Origin: Nodosilinea sp. PGN35
GTDB taxonomy: Bacteria > Cyanobacteriota > Cyanobacteriia > Phormidesmidales > Phormidesmidaceae
Reading direction: 5' to 3'
Length of the DNA: 64,000 nt
Assembly: GCF_029109325.1 (NCBI RefSeq)
Contig: NZ_JAQKQJ010000010.1
Coordinates: 372,001 to 436,000, forward strand
Shown here: positions 37,451 through 44,953 of the stretch, piece by piece
Layout of the letters: each line of letters opens with the position of its first letter
How positions within the stretch are numbered: position 1 is the stretch's first letter
Translations under genes and position numbers: made by a program
Notes under the pieces: generated by a model
Databases searched by the model: none
Told to the model about the DNA's origin: nothing
What the model saw: only the letters and a program-made list of their open reading frames with translations

Positions 37451-38032
37451 TTACTTTGTGCCGATACAGCGGTGGGGTTGTGTCGCGCTCACTAGCTGCA
37501 AGATCTCATTGCAGGTTTCCTCTGGTGTCTTTGCTTTTGTATATACCGTAAACTTCGCAAGCTCGTAATTTGAAGGATGTCTGACGAAATGCTCATTAAT
37601 GTTTAACTTTCCGTCTGATACGTAGTCATTGCGCTCATTCAAAATCTGTATAGATTCATTCAAGTCTGCCGCAGGCAGCAGGAGAATGACATTGGCATAA
37701 GGCATTAAAATTTGCTGAACTCTTTGAAATAGAAAATCGTCCTCATAGACAGAATGACCAGCTCCAAAATCAATCACGCAATCTTTGTGCTCCGACAAAA
37801 ATCTTTCTACTGTATGGGCTTCAAACGGCTTCCAATACTGGTAGATTCCCCAAAACCCCTCGGTTTCTCTTTTGTGTTTGGCCAATTCCTCATCGTATCC
37901 AATCTCTCTATAGTAATTCCATCGATACTCGTCCATCGATCGCTGTGGCAGACCCATCCGAGTAGCTAAAAGCGAGCCAACAGTGGATTTGCCAGAACCA
38001 ATTGGACCGATCAAGATGATGTCTGATGACAT
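37451..38032 (-). CDS. Shikimate-kinase-like P-loop NTPase
   Basis: The 193-residue product starts MSSDIILIGPIGSGKSTVGS with a Walker A motif and resembles shikimate kinase in length and fold (ATRMGLPQRSMDEYRW, then ERFLSEHKDCVIDFGAGHS). The residues for shikimate binding are not clear, so it may be a small-molecule kinase of other specificity. It is more AT-rich than its neighbours, which suggests acquisition. The ATG at 38032 is chosen; a frame to 38113 adds 27 residues overlapping the region between it and the methyltransferase gene. Confidence 0.72.
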   Translation of the reverse strand: MSSDIILIGPIGSGKSTVGSLLATRMGLPQRSMDEYRWNYYREIGYDEELAKHKRETEGFWGIYQYWKPFEAHTVERFLSEHKDCVIDFGAGHSVYEDDFLFQRVQQILMPYANVILLLPAADLNESIQILNERNDYVSDGKLNINEHFVRHPSNYELAKFTVYTKAKTPEETCNEILQLVSATQPHRCIGTK

Positions 38033-38131
38033 GGCTGTTTTTAGTGGAAATACGGACTTAGCGTGGGCAATGGGAACGTGGCAGTGATTTCTTGACGCTG
38101 GCTGCGACTCCACTTATCCTGCGGCAGATTC

Positions 38132-39097
38132 TCAGGTCTCTAGGGACATGGATTTTTTCGGGCGGCGCTGGGCGACCAGGGTGTTGCGCTCCCAAAAGAC
38201 GCCGTCGGCGTAGCCCTGAATGGTGGGGTCGGTGTCGGCTAGGGCCAAACGTTTTTCGGCCAGGCAGCAGTAGTCGGTGTCTTGCTCAATGCCGACATAC
38301 TGTCGCCCCAGCTTTTTGGCGACTACAGACGTTGTGCCGCTGCCGAGAAAGGGATCGAGCACCACATCGCCAGGGTTAGAACTGGCCAGCAGCAACTTGG
38401 CCACCAGTTTCTCGGGTTTTTGGGTGGGGTGATCGGTGTTTTCTGCCATTGACCAAAAGGGCACGGTGATGTCAGTCCACAGGTTAGACGGGTGGGTGAG
38501 ACGGTAGTTTTTTGACCCCGAATCGTCCCAATCTTTGGGCTGTCCGGCCAGATCTCTGTAGGGGGCCATCACCTGGCGTTTGAGCTTCACGGCCTCCACA
38601 TTAAAGGTGTAGGTTTCAGAGACGGTGCAAAACCAAATATCTTCGCTGGCGTTCTTCCAGTTGGCCTGGGCACCGCGTCCTTTCTCGCGCTCCCAGGTGA
38701 TTCGATTTCTGACGGTAAAGTGTTTTTCTAGCACGGGATACAGGTCGGTGGAGGTGGCCCAGTCGGCGCAAAAATAGGCGGAGGCGTTGGGCTTAAGCAC
38801 AGCTTTGAGCTGGGCAATCCAGCTATCGAGCCAGGCGGTGTAGGTGGGGCGATCGCACTGCCTAAACTTGCTGCCGTTAAAATTTTTGGTCAGGTTATAG
38901 GGCGGGTCAACAATCAGCAAATCCACAAAGTTTTTGGGTAAGTGGGGCAGCGCCTCAAATACATCCTGACAAATGGTTTTATTGAGAATTTCCTCAGGAA
39001 GTTGCTCACAATCCAAGCTAATCAACCGCTGCAAAAACACAGCCCGCTCTGCATCGGTGAGATCAATCGTTCGGTTTTGAGGTGCCCTAGCTTTCAT
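38132..39097 (-). CDS. Orphan DNA methyltransferase (beta class, N4 or N6)
   Basis: The order of motifs, DPPYN (VDLLIVDPPYNLTKNF) early and the AdoMet motif DPFLGSGTTSVVAKKLG late, is that of a beta-class amino-methyltransferase acting on adenine or on the cytosine amino group. The TRD lies between. No restriction endonuclease is adjacent, so it is a solitary enzyme; other cyanobacteria have such orphans for GGCC or GATC. The target cannot be read from sequence. ATG at 39097; the shikimate-kinase-like gene follows on the same strand after about 100 bases. Confidence 0.92.
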   Translation of the reverse strand: MKARAPQNRTIDLTDAERAVFLQRLISLDCEQLPEEILNKTICQDVFEALPHLPKNFVDLLIVDPPYNLTKNFNGSKFRQCDRPTYTAWLDSWIAQLKAVLKPNASAYFCADWATSTDLYPVLEKHFTVRNRITWEREKGRGAQANWKNASEDIWFCTVSETYTFNVEAVKLKRQVMAPYRDLAGQPKDWDDSGSKNYRLTHPSNLWTDITVPFWSMAENTDHPTQKPEKLVAKLLLASSNPGDVVLDPFLGSGTTSVVAKKLGRQYVGIEQDTDYCCLAEKRLALADTDPTIQGYADGVFWERNTLVAQRRPKKSMSLET

Positions 39098-39180
39098 CCC
39101 CTAACCCCCATGTTCTAGAACTCCCATCTCACCCCATCCCCCCTACCCCTTACTCCCTCACCCCCTCACTCCCCCACTCC

Positions 39181-39927
39181 TCAAATAAACACCATCGCCT
39201 TCTCCTTCAGCGGCTCAAAGGCAGCGGCATCAAACCGATACAGGCTGGCTGGCCGTCCCGCACCGCGCGAGGTCTTCTGGCCGGTATCCTGCAAAAAACC
39301 CAGCTTGAGCAGCCGGGCGCGAAAGTTGGAATAGTCGGAAAACCCCTCTCCCAAAACGGTGACGTAGAGCTGGTAGAGGTCGCCCAGGGTAAACACCTCG
39401 GGCAGCACGTCGAAGGCGATCGGGCTGTATTCGAGCTTGTTGCGCAGGCGACGGTAGCCGTAGGCCAAAATTTCGTTGTGGTCAAAGGCGAGCTGGGGCA
39501 CCTGGGCCAACGGGTACCAGGCGATGCCGCTGACGCCGTCGGCGATCAGTTCGGCGTCTTCAAACCGCACCAGGGCAAAGTGGCTGACCGAGAGGTAGCG
39601 CACGTTAAAAGCCTGGGGCGATTCGCGGGGGTCGCGATCGGGACCGCCGAAGGTGTAGAGCTGCTCCAGATAGAGGGTGTTGACGCGGATTTTTTCGGCC
39701 AGCACCCGGTAGGCGGCGGCTTCTAAGGATTCGCCCTGGCGCACCAGGGTGCCGGGCAGGCTCCAGTAGCCCGCGAAGGGTTCGTCGTGGCGCATCACCA
39801 CCAGCACCAGCAGCCGGTTTTGCTGGGTATCGACGGAGAAAATTACGTTGTCTACGCCCACCTTAAAGTCGGCCAGGGGCACCGGGCTTAGGGGGTGGTC
39901 AGAGGTGCGGTGGAGTTTTGCGGACAT
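39181..39927 (-). CDS. nrtR: NrtR family transcriptional regulator (NUDIX plus winged helix)
   Basis: NrtR regulates NAD genes and binds ADP-ribose through a NUDIX-like domain. Here residues 20-150 resemble NUDIX but with a degenerate box (GTLVRQGESLEAAAYRVLAE), and the C-terminal half is the winged helix region (LGDLYQLYVTVLGEGFSDYS, then FLQDTGQKTSRGAGRPASLY). ATG at 39927. Its start overlaps the end of nadD by 40 bases, so the two are translationally coupled. Genomic partners nadD and pncB support the assignment. Confidence 0.87.
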   Translation of the reverse strand: MSAKLHRTSDHPLSPVPLADFKVGVDNVIFSVDTQQNRLLVLVVMRHDEPFAGYWSLPGTLVRQGESLEAAAYRVLAEKIRVNTLYLEQLYTFGGPDRDPRESPQAFNVRYLSVSHFALVRFEDAELIADGVSGIAWYPLAQVPQLAFDHNEILAYGYRRLRNKLEYSPIAFDVLPEVFTLGDLYQLYVTVLGEGFSDYSNFRARLLKLGFLQDTGQKTSRGAGRPASLYRFDAAAFEPLKEKAMVFI

Positions 39928-40520
39928 GGGTAGAGGTGGTGTTGGGCAATGTAAGACTGCACCGCCGGGGGAATTTCGGGGGCGGTGGCGGCGGGGATGC
40001 CGTCGCACTGGCGATAGCGGGACGATGACACGTCGATGGCAGGCATCTCGGCCACAGTGACGGTCGTATACTGGCGCAGATTGGCCAGGCTGGCCGACCT
40101 GAGGTCGTAGCCGGGGCGCGGAATCACCAGAATGTTGGCTGCCGCGAAGATTTCGGTGGCCCGGTGCCAGGTGGGCAATTGCTCTACCAGGTCGGCCCCC
40201 ACCACTAAAGAAAACTCGGCCTGGGGCCAGACCTGCCGCGATCGCTCCAAAGTCACCACCGTGCGCATGTGGCTGAGTTCGGGGTGTACCTGCACCCGCT
40301 GGGGCGGCACGGCGAGGTCATCGATCAGCAGCTCCAGCATGCGAAAGCGATCGCCCAGGGGGGTCTGGTGCTCTTTGAAGGGGTTGTTGGCCGTCCACAC
40401 CGCCACGTGGTCAAACTGGGTGGCCAGCCAGGTGAGAATGGCGGCGTGCCCCTGGTGGGGCGGGTCGGCGCTGGTGCCAAACAGGGCGATGCGAAGCGCC
40501 GGAGCATTGGTTGCGGTCAT
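39888..40520 (-). CDS. nadD: Nicotinate-nucleotide adenylyltransferase
   Basis: NadD joins nicotinate mononucleotide and ATP. The 210-residue protein has the nucleotidyltransferase motifs GTSADPPHQGHAAIL near the N-terminus and SSSRYRQ at the C-terminus, and AEFSLVVGADLVEQLPTW in between. ATG at 40520. The gene lies between pncB (11 bases upstream) and nrtR (overlapping), making a three-gene salvage operon pncB-nadD-nrtR. The C-terminal tail of the protein (NSTAPLTTP) is unusual and lies in the overlap with nrtR. Confidence 0.94.
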   Translation of the reverse strand: MTATNAPALRIALFGTSADPPHQGHAAILTWLATQFDHVAVWTANNPFKEHQTPLGDRFRMLELLIDDLAVPPQRVQVHPELSHMRTVVTLERSRQVWPQAEFSLVVGADLVEQLPTWHRATEIFAAANILVIPRPGYDLRSASLANLRQYTTVTVAEMPAIDVSSSRYRQCDGIPAATAPEIPPAVQSYIAQHHLYPCPQNSTAPLTTP

Positions 40521-40530
40521 CGGGCCATCC

Positions 40531-41880
40531 TCAGGGCTGAGCGGGGGGATGCTGGCGGGTGCGGGCCGCCAGATCCACCAGGGCATCGGACAATGCTACG
40601 CCATAGGTCGCCGGGTGCTCTAGCTGGCGCAGGTTTGCGGGCAGACTGGCCACCGAGGCGGCGGTGCGGGCGGCGATCGCCTCCAGCGATTCTAGCTCCT
40701 GGATCGCCTGGCCCTGCTTGACCACCAGCTGAAGCAGGGGCGTTTCGTCAGGGGCGGCGGTGTCTTCAAGCAGGCCGAGGCGATCGCCCACCGCCTGCCC
40801 ACCCGCATAGCGGCGAAAAATTTGCTTGCGTCCGGGGAGGGTGGTTTTGCCGCTGGCCTCTTTCATTACGGGAATGCCGTCGATATCGACCAGTTTATAC
40901 ACCCCGTTCACCGGTTCGCCCGTCACCAGCTTGGTGCCCAGGCCGTAGCCGTCGATGGTGGCTCCGGCCCGCTGGAGACGAGCGATTTCGTACTCATCCA
41001 GGTCGCCGCTGGCCAAGATTTTGGTGGTGGGCAGGTGCGATCGCACCGCCTTTGACAGTGCCACCAGATCGCCCGAGTCGAGCCGCACGGCAGCCACTGG
41101 AGTTCCTGCCGCCGCCAGCCGTTTCGCCGCCGCCACCGTGTCGTAGGTGTCAATCAGTAGCGCCGCCCCCGGAAAGTAGCGCTGAAAGGCTGCAAAAGCC
41201 TTGTCCTCGCTGTCTTCTAGCGCCGTAAACACCATCACCAGGGCGTGGGCCATGGTGCCCGCTGGCCTGTGCCCCAGCTGCACCGCCGCCAGCACGTTCG
41301 AGGTGCCGTCCAGCCCCGCTGCCATTGCCGCCCGCGCCGCCCACAGCGCCCCCTGGGGGCTAAAGGCTCGGCGGGTACCAAACTCCAGCAGCGTCGCGGT
41401 TGGCCCGGCCACATCGCGCAGGCGAGCGGCGCGGGTGGCCACCAGGGTTTGGTAGTTGAGGGTGTTGAGCAGGTAGGTCTCGGCAATTTGGGCCTGCCAC
41501 AGGGGCGCTTCCACCCGCAGCAGCGGCTCGTTGGCAAACACTGCCGTGCCCTCGGGCACCGCCCACACATCCCCGGTAAAGCCCCCCTCGGCGAGCCGCT
41601 GCCAAAACTCGTCGGGGGCGTGGTCAAACAGCCCCGTCTGCCGCAGGGCCTCTAGGTGGCGTTCTGAAAACCGCAGATTGTTCAGGTAGTCGATCGCCTG
41701 GGCCAGCCCCATGGCAATTAGATAGCCATAGCTGGGGGGCAGCCGCCGGGTAAACAGCTCAAAACTGGCCCGGCGATCGGCCAAGCCCTCGCCCGCATAG
41801 CAGCTCACCATGGTGAGCTGGTACAGATCTGTCAGCAGACCGTAGCTGTCAGGGGTAGCCAGAAGGGTGGGATAGGGCAT
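40531..41880 (-). CDS. pncB: Nicotinate phosphoribosyltransferase
   Basis: PncB converts nicotinate and PRPP to nicotinate mononucleotide, the first step of NAD salvage. The 449-residue protein shows the family features: GLLTDLYQLTMVSCYAGEGL at the start, ASFELFTRRLPPSYGYLIAM, the TLLEFGTRRAF motif with the phosphoribosylated-His region and VRLDSGDLVALSKAVR. The ATG at 41880 begins MPYPTLLATPDSYGLL; the frame to 42000 reads through AT-rich non-coding sequence. First gene of the pncB-nadD-nrtR operon. Confidence 0.96.
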   Translation of the reverse strand: MPYPTLLATPDSYGLLTDLYQLTMVSCYAGEGLADRRASFELFTRRLPPSYGYLIAMGLAQAIDYLNNLRFSERHLEALRQTGLFDHAPDEFWQRLAEGGFTGDVWAVPEGTAVFANEPLLRVEAPLWQAQIAETYLLNTLNYQTLVATRAARLRDVAGPTATLLEFGTRRAFSPQGALWAARAAMAAGLDGTSNVLAAVQLGHRPAGTMAHALVMVFTALEDSEDKAFAAFQRYFPGAALLIDTYDTVAAAKRLAAAGTPVAAVRLDSGDLVALSKAVRSHLPTTKILASGDLDEYEIARLQRAGATIDGYGLGTKLVTGEPVNGVYKLVDIDGIPVMKEASGKTTLPGRKQIFRRYAGGQAVGDRLGLLEDTAAPDETPLLQLVVKQGQAIQELESLEAIAARTAASVASLPANLRQLEHPATYGVALSDALVDLAARTRQHPPAQP

Positions 41881-42328
41881 GGAGGTAATAGTGCTACTTT
41901 TAGTTATTTGTACCATAAATATCCTCTGATGCCATCGGTCTATCTGGGTATAATGACTGATATTTCGATTTGTCTCGGCTCCTATTTTGGTGATTTTCAC
42001 TCATAAAATGGAGGGGTGGGTCAGGGCTAGCGAGGGTTCGCTCAACTGCTCTACTCGTCGCTAACGCTTCAATATCTGTCACAGGGATGACGATGGGCCG
42101 GGGCTTGGCCCTCTATCGTCCATCATTACTGGTTTAGAGCAGCCCTGGTTCACAACTCCGTTGACCTCGGGAGCCGCCCTACGGCCTACGGCCCCTGGCT
42201 TGGAGCACTGTCCTTTGCCTGGGTCTCTGGAGTACCGCTACGCCCACTGGGCTGTCACACCCTGCGCCCAACCATCACTTACTGAGTAAGCACACCAGTC
42301 CATCTGAGACATCACCGGGAGGATAGCG
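41881..42328. other. Intergenic region between pncB and the NfeD-like gene
   Basis: The pncB promoter should lie in the AT-rich part (41885-42000). A short inverted repeat TATTT-N7-AAATA at 41905-41921 could be an operator, but I cannot match it to an NrtR box. In 42086-42125 an imperfect stem (GATGACGATGGGCC with GGCCCTCTATCGTCCATC) may form a hairpin. The rest holds no coding signal; GGGAGGA ahead of the ATG at 42329 is the ribosome-binding site of the next gene. Confidence 0.35.
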
Positions 42329-42568
42329 ATGAATCTGACCCACACTCTGGAACTTTTTGAAACCCCCAAAACCGCCCGCGTTGAGCGCCCTATTACCGCT
42401 CAACTCCAGGGGCGCGTCTACTACGAAGGCACCTACTGGCCCGCCCGCGTCTACGAGGGGGTGGTTGATGCCGGCATTGCCCTGGCCCCGTCGAGCTGGG
42501 TGACGGTGGTGGGCCGCTACGGGCTCACCCTGCTGATTGTGCCGCCGCTGGGGCCAGCCTACGCCTAG
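42329..42568 (+). CDS. NfeD-like C-terminal domain protein
   Basis: The 79-residue protein is a stand-alone OB fold of the NfeD C-terminal type (AQLQGRVYYEGTYWPARVYE, then SSWVTVVGRYGLTLLIVP). In NfeD this domain partners with a membrane protease and stomatin; here no such partner is next door. The N-terminal 22 residues are charged and do not look like a membrane segment. The ATG follows a strong GGGAGGA ribosome-binding site. Confidence 0.85.
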   Translation: MNLTHTLELFETPKTARVERPITAQLQGRVYYEGTYWPARVYEGVVDAGIALAPSSWVTVVGRYGLTLLIVPPLGPAYA

Positions 42569-42718
42569 GGGGATGGGTTGCTGGGGTGAACCTTAGACTC
42601 AACTCGGGCGCGATCGCCCCAGCAACCCCGCATTTTCTGTAAAAATCCCGGAGGATCCAGCAAAAACGACTATGATTAGGGTGGCTTTGCCGATTCCTTC
42701 TGCCACCCCCGTTCACCT

Positions 42719-43879
42719 ATGGATAGCCTAGCCCAAAGCCTACTCTGGCACCTCTGGGAAGCGCCCCTGGTCGTTGACCCTGTCCCCGTGGATTTTGCCT
42801 CCGGCCTGGCGGTGAAACTTGAGTCCTTGCCTCAGCTGCCAGCAGCGCCAGCGGTGGGGTCGGCTTTGTGGCAGCGGTCTTGGGCGATCGCGGCGGGGGC
42901 GATCGTTCTCGGCAGCGGCCTGGGCACCCCGGCGATGGCCAGCAGCCACGCCTGGGGCAGCACTGTCTACGTCAACACCCCCGAAGGGTACGCCCTCAAC
43001 GTGCGCTGGGGCCCCGGCACCAATACAGGCGTCTACCGCCGGGTGCGGCGGGGCAGTGCCCTCCAGGTGTCTGGGGCACGCCGCAGCGGTTGGGTGCAGC
43101 TCGTCGATGCCACCTGGGTGGCTGGCAACCTGGTGAGCCGATCGCCCGTACCTGGGGCAGAGCAGGTCACTCCCCCCATCGACACGGGCAACCCAGCCAC
43201 GGTGGTGACGCCGCAAAACCTAGCCCTCAACATTCGCAACGGCCCCGGCTTTAACTATCGGGTTGTTGGACAGTACGTCAATGGCAGCCGCATTCTCCTA
43301 ACGGGGTGGTTCAACAACGGCTGGGCTCAGCTCACCAACGGCAACTGGGTCGATAGCAGCCATATTCAGTACAGTGGCCCCATCCACGGTGGCAACCGCC
43401 CCGACCCACCCCCCAGGCCCGGCCCCACCCCCAATGCCGATGTCATCGAGTTGCAGCAACTGCTGCGCCAGGCTGGTTTCTTGCCGGCCAATTTTATTGC
43501 CACTGGCATCTACGACCAGACAACCCAAAATGCAGTCCGCGAATTTCAGCGAGTCAACGGGCTGCCGGTTACAGGTACGGTCGATGCGGCAACCTGGCAG
43601 GCTCTCTATCGGGCCACCTCACCGCCGACGCCGCTGCCTTCTCCCTCCCCTGACCCCAGCCCTGGCCCTACCGAGCCGCCGCCTGGGGGCGGCAGTCAGC
43701 GGCGAGTTGTTACCGACGGTGACTCCACTTCAGTTTTTGATGGCCCTGGCACTGAGTTTGGCTTTGTCAGAAGCGTGCCCAATGGCTCCATTGTCACCGT
43801 CACCGGGCGCACCTCCGGCAACTGGTCAGAGCTGCTCGACGGCGGCTGGATTTTCTCCCTCTGGCTAGAGCCGCTGTAG
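42719..43879 (+). CDS. Exported SH3b and peptidoglycan-binding protein
   Basis: After an atypically long N-terminus with a hydrophobic segment (SWAIAAGAIVLGSGLGTPAM), the protein has two bacterial SH3 domains (GYALNVRWGPGTNTGVYRRV and NLALNIRNGPGFNYRVVGQY), a PG_binding_1 domain (VIELQQLLRQAGFLPANF, then TGTVDAATWQAL) and a third SH3b at the C-terminus. A Pro/Ser-rich linker separates the last two. It should bind the cell wall. ATG at 42719. A palindrome follows the stop codon. Confidence 0.9.
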   Translation: MDSLAQSLLWHLWEAPLVVDPVPVDFASGLAVKLESLPQLPAAPAVGSALWQRSWAIAAGAIVLGSGLGTPAMASSHAWGSTVYVNTPEGYALNVRWGPGTNTGVYRRVRRGSALQVSGARRSGWVQLVDATWVAGNLVSRSPVPGAEQVTPPIDTGNPATVVTPQNLALNIRNGPGFNYRVVGQYVNGSRILLTGWFNNGWAQLTNGNWVDSSHIQYSGPIHGGNRPDPPPRPGPTPNADVIELQQLLRQAGFLPANFIATGIYDQTTQNAVREFQRVNGLPVTGTVDAATWQALYRATSPPTPLPSPSPDPSPGPTEPPPGGGSQRRVVTDGDSTSVFDGPGTEFGFVRSVPNGSIVTVTGRTSGNWSELLDGGWIFSLWLEPL

Positions 43880-43909
43880 CTGTAGTCGATTGGTTGAGAC
43901 ATTGACCTA

Positions 43910-43937
43910 GCGAATGTGCAAACGTTTGCACGTTCGC
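43910..43937. terminator. 28-base near-perfect palindrome
   Basis: The core GTGCAAACGTTTGCAC (43916-43931) is a perfect 16-base palindrome; with flanks CGAA and TTCG 13 of 14 base pairs form. It lies 30 bases after the stop of the SH3b gene. It resembles LacI-type operators in form, but its position after a gene and its resemblance to 23591 and 62523 favour a terminator or dispersed repeat. Confidence 0.6.
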
Positions 43938-44094
43938 GGATTTGTGATGTCCTGACGGTTATGGCAATGGCTATAACCCTGGCAGCCCGGGCCAGAGAAG
44001 CTTTTTGACCGAGGGCAGAGGCGAGTCGCCGACCTTTTGAGGGAACTCTGGTCGAAACCAAGGCGTTTGCCGCGCACCTCTATGGCGTAGCCCT

Positions 44095-44118
44095 AACCAT
44101 AGAATTTGATCTATGGTT
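44095..44118. repeat. Small hairpin
   Basis: AACCATAGA and TCTATGGTT form a 9-bp perfect stem with a six-base loop in the region upstream of the short frame at 44393. No T run follows at once (TTACAAAA). Confidence 0.5.
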
Positions 44119-44392
44119 TACAAAAATTCACAAAAGGAATGACGAACAGGCCAAAGCTGAGGAGTTGCAAGGGTTTTGGGTTATCCGCAACTCTTCGCAA
44201 CAATTCTGAGAGGAGTGTAACAACTTGTGAATTAATGGCGTTATGTGTATAACATTACTTAAGCAAAACTATTGAGTCATCCATGGCGCAGTCTGGAGAC
44301 CTCAGTAGAAGCCCTGAAAGGTTTGGTCAATGGTCGGTTAGCTGGCCTTGGTAAGGCCTTGCAGCGGCCCTGGCGTATTGAGGAGCTTAACC

Positions 44393-44770
44393 TTGTTGAA
44401 CGACAGTGAGTCATCTTCCACCCTTTGGGCGACCGTTCACGATGTTGCCTTTCAGGTGCTGCAAGTTATCGATATTCGTCTGGCCCTGCTGATCGGCCTG
44501 GCGGCTTTTATGCTGGCCGTCGGGTTTGACTCCTCAGGCAATCAGGCTGAGGCTGCCGATCTGATCAACCGCTCGTCGCTGGTGCCGGTGAGGGTTGCTC
44601 CGGTCTCTCCAAGCTCCTCAAGCTACAGCTTGGCGGGGGAGTCGTCGGTTGGCGATGCCCAGTTGGCGATGGCCCGTCGCCTGCACCACGGCGGCTTGAC
44701 CAGCCCTATCATCACCAACAATCGTCTGACAGATGCGCACTTCTTCACCGAGCTACCCTCAAGGCAGTAG
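44393..44770 (+). CDS. Small hypothetical protein with one hydrophobic segment
   Basis: From a TTG at 44393 (GGAG at a good distance upstream) the product is 125 residues with one hydrophobic segment (RLALLIGLAAFMLAVGFD, about residues 32-49), followed by a Ser-rich low-complexity part. It resembles no family that I recognise. A longer frame starts at 44348. Because the segment ends in GNQAEAADLINRS, an exported protein with a signal-type helix is possible. The gene lies upstream of argZ on the same strand; no evidence links them. Confidence 0.45.
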   Translation: MLNDSESSSTLWATVHDVAFQVLQVIDIRLALLIGLAAFMLAVGFDSSGNQAEAADLINRSSLVPVRVAPVSPSSSSYSLAGESSVGDAQLAMARRLHHGGLTSPIITNNRLTDAHFFTELPSRQ

Positions 44771-44953
44771 GGGCGACCCGGCGATTCAATTACAGCGTCC
44801 CATGACAACTGAATATTCTGACAGCGCTGAGGGCTTAAAATATTGAGTTGGCCCCCGGCGCTGTTCCGTTTAGGTGCCCTTTTTAGGGCCTTAGCCCGGT
44901 GCGCTTGTCTGCTTTGAATTCTCTTCACGTCGGCCCATTACCGCCCATTACCT

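Larger units (their letters stand above)
43880..44392. other. Intergenic region with two hairpins
   Basis: About 510 bases hold no supported gene. Two palindromic structures are present (43910-43937 and 44095-44118). The rest has mixed composition with no open frame of coding character. TTAAGC-type AT-rich sequence around 44220-44280 could hold a promoter for the short frame at 44393. Confidence 0.4.

Noticed and set aside
43910..43937. LacI-type operator
   Set aside because: The palindrome has the form of a LacI-family operator, but it lies after a stop codon, no LacI gene is present, and related palindromes in the window also lie at gene ends.
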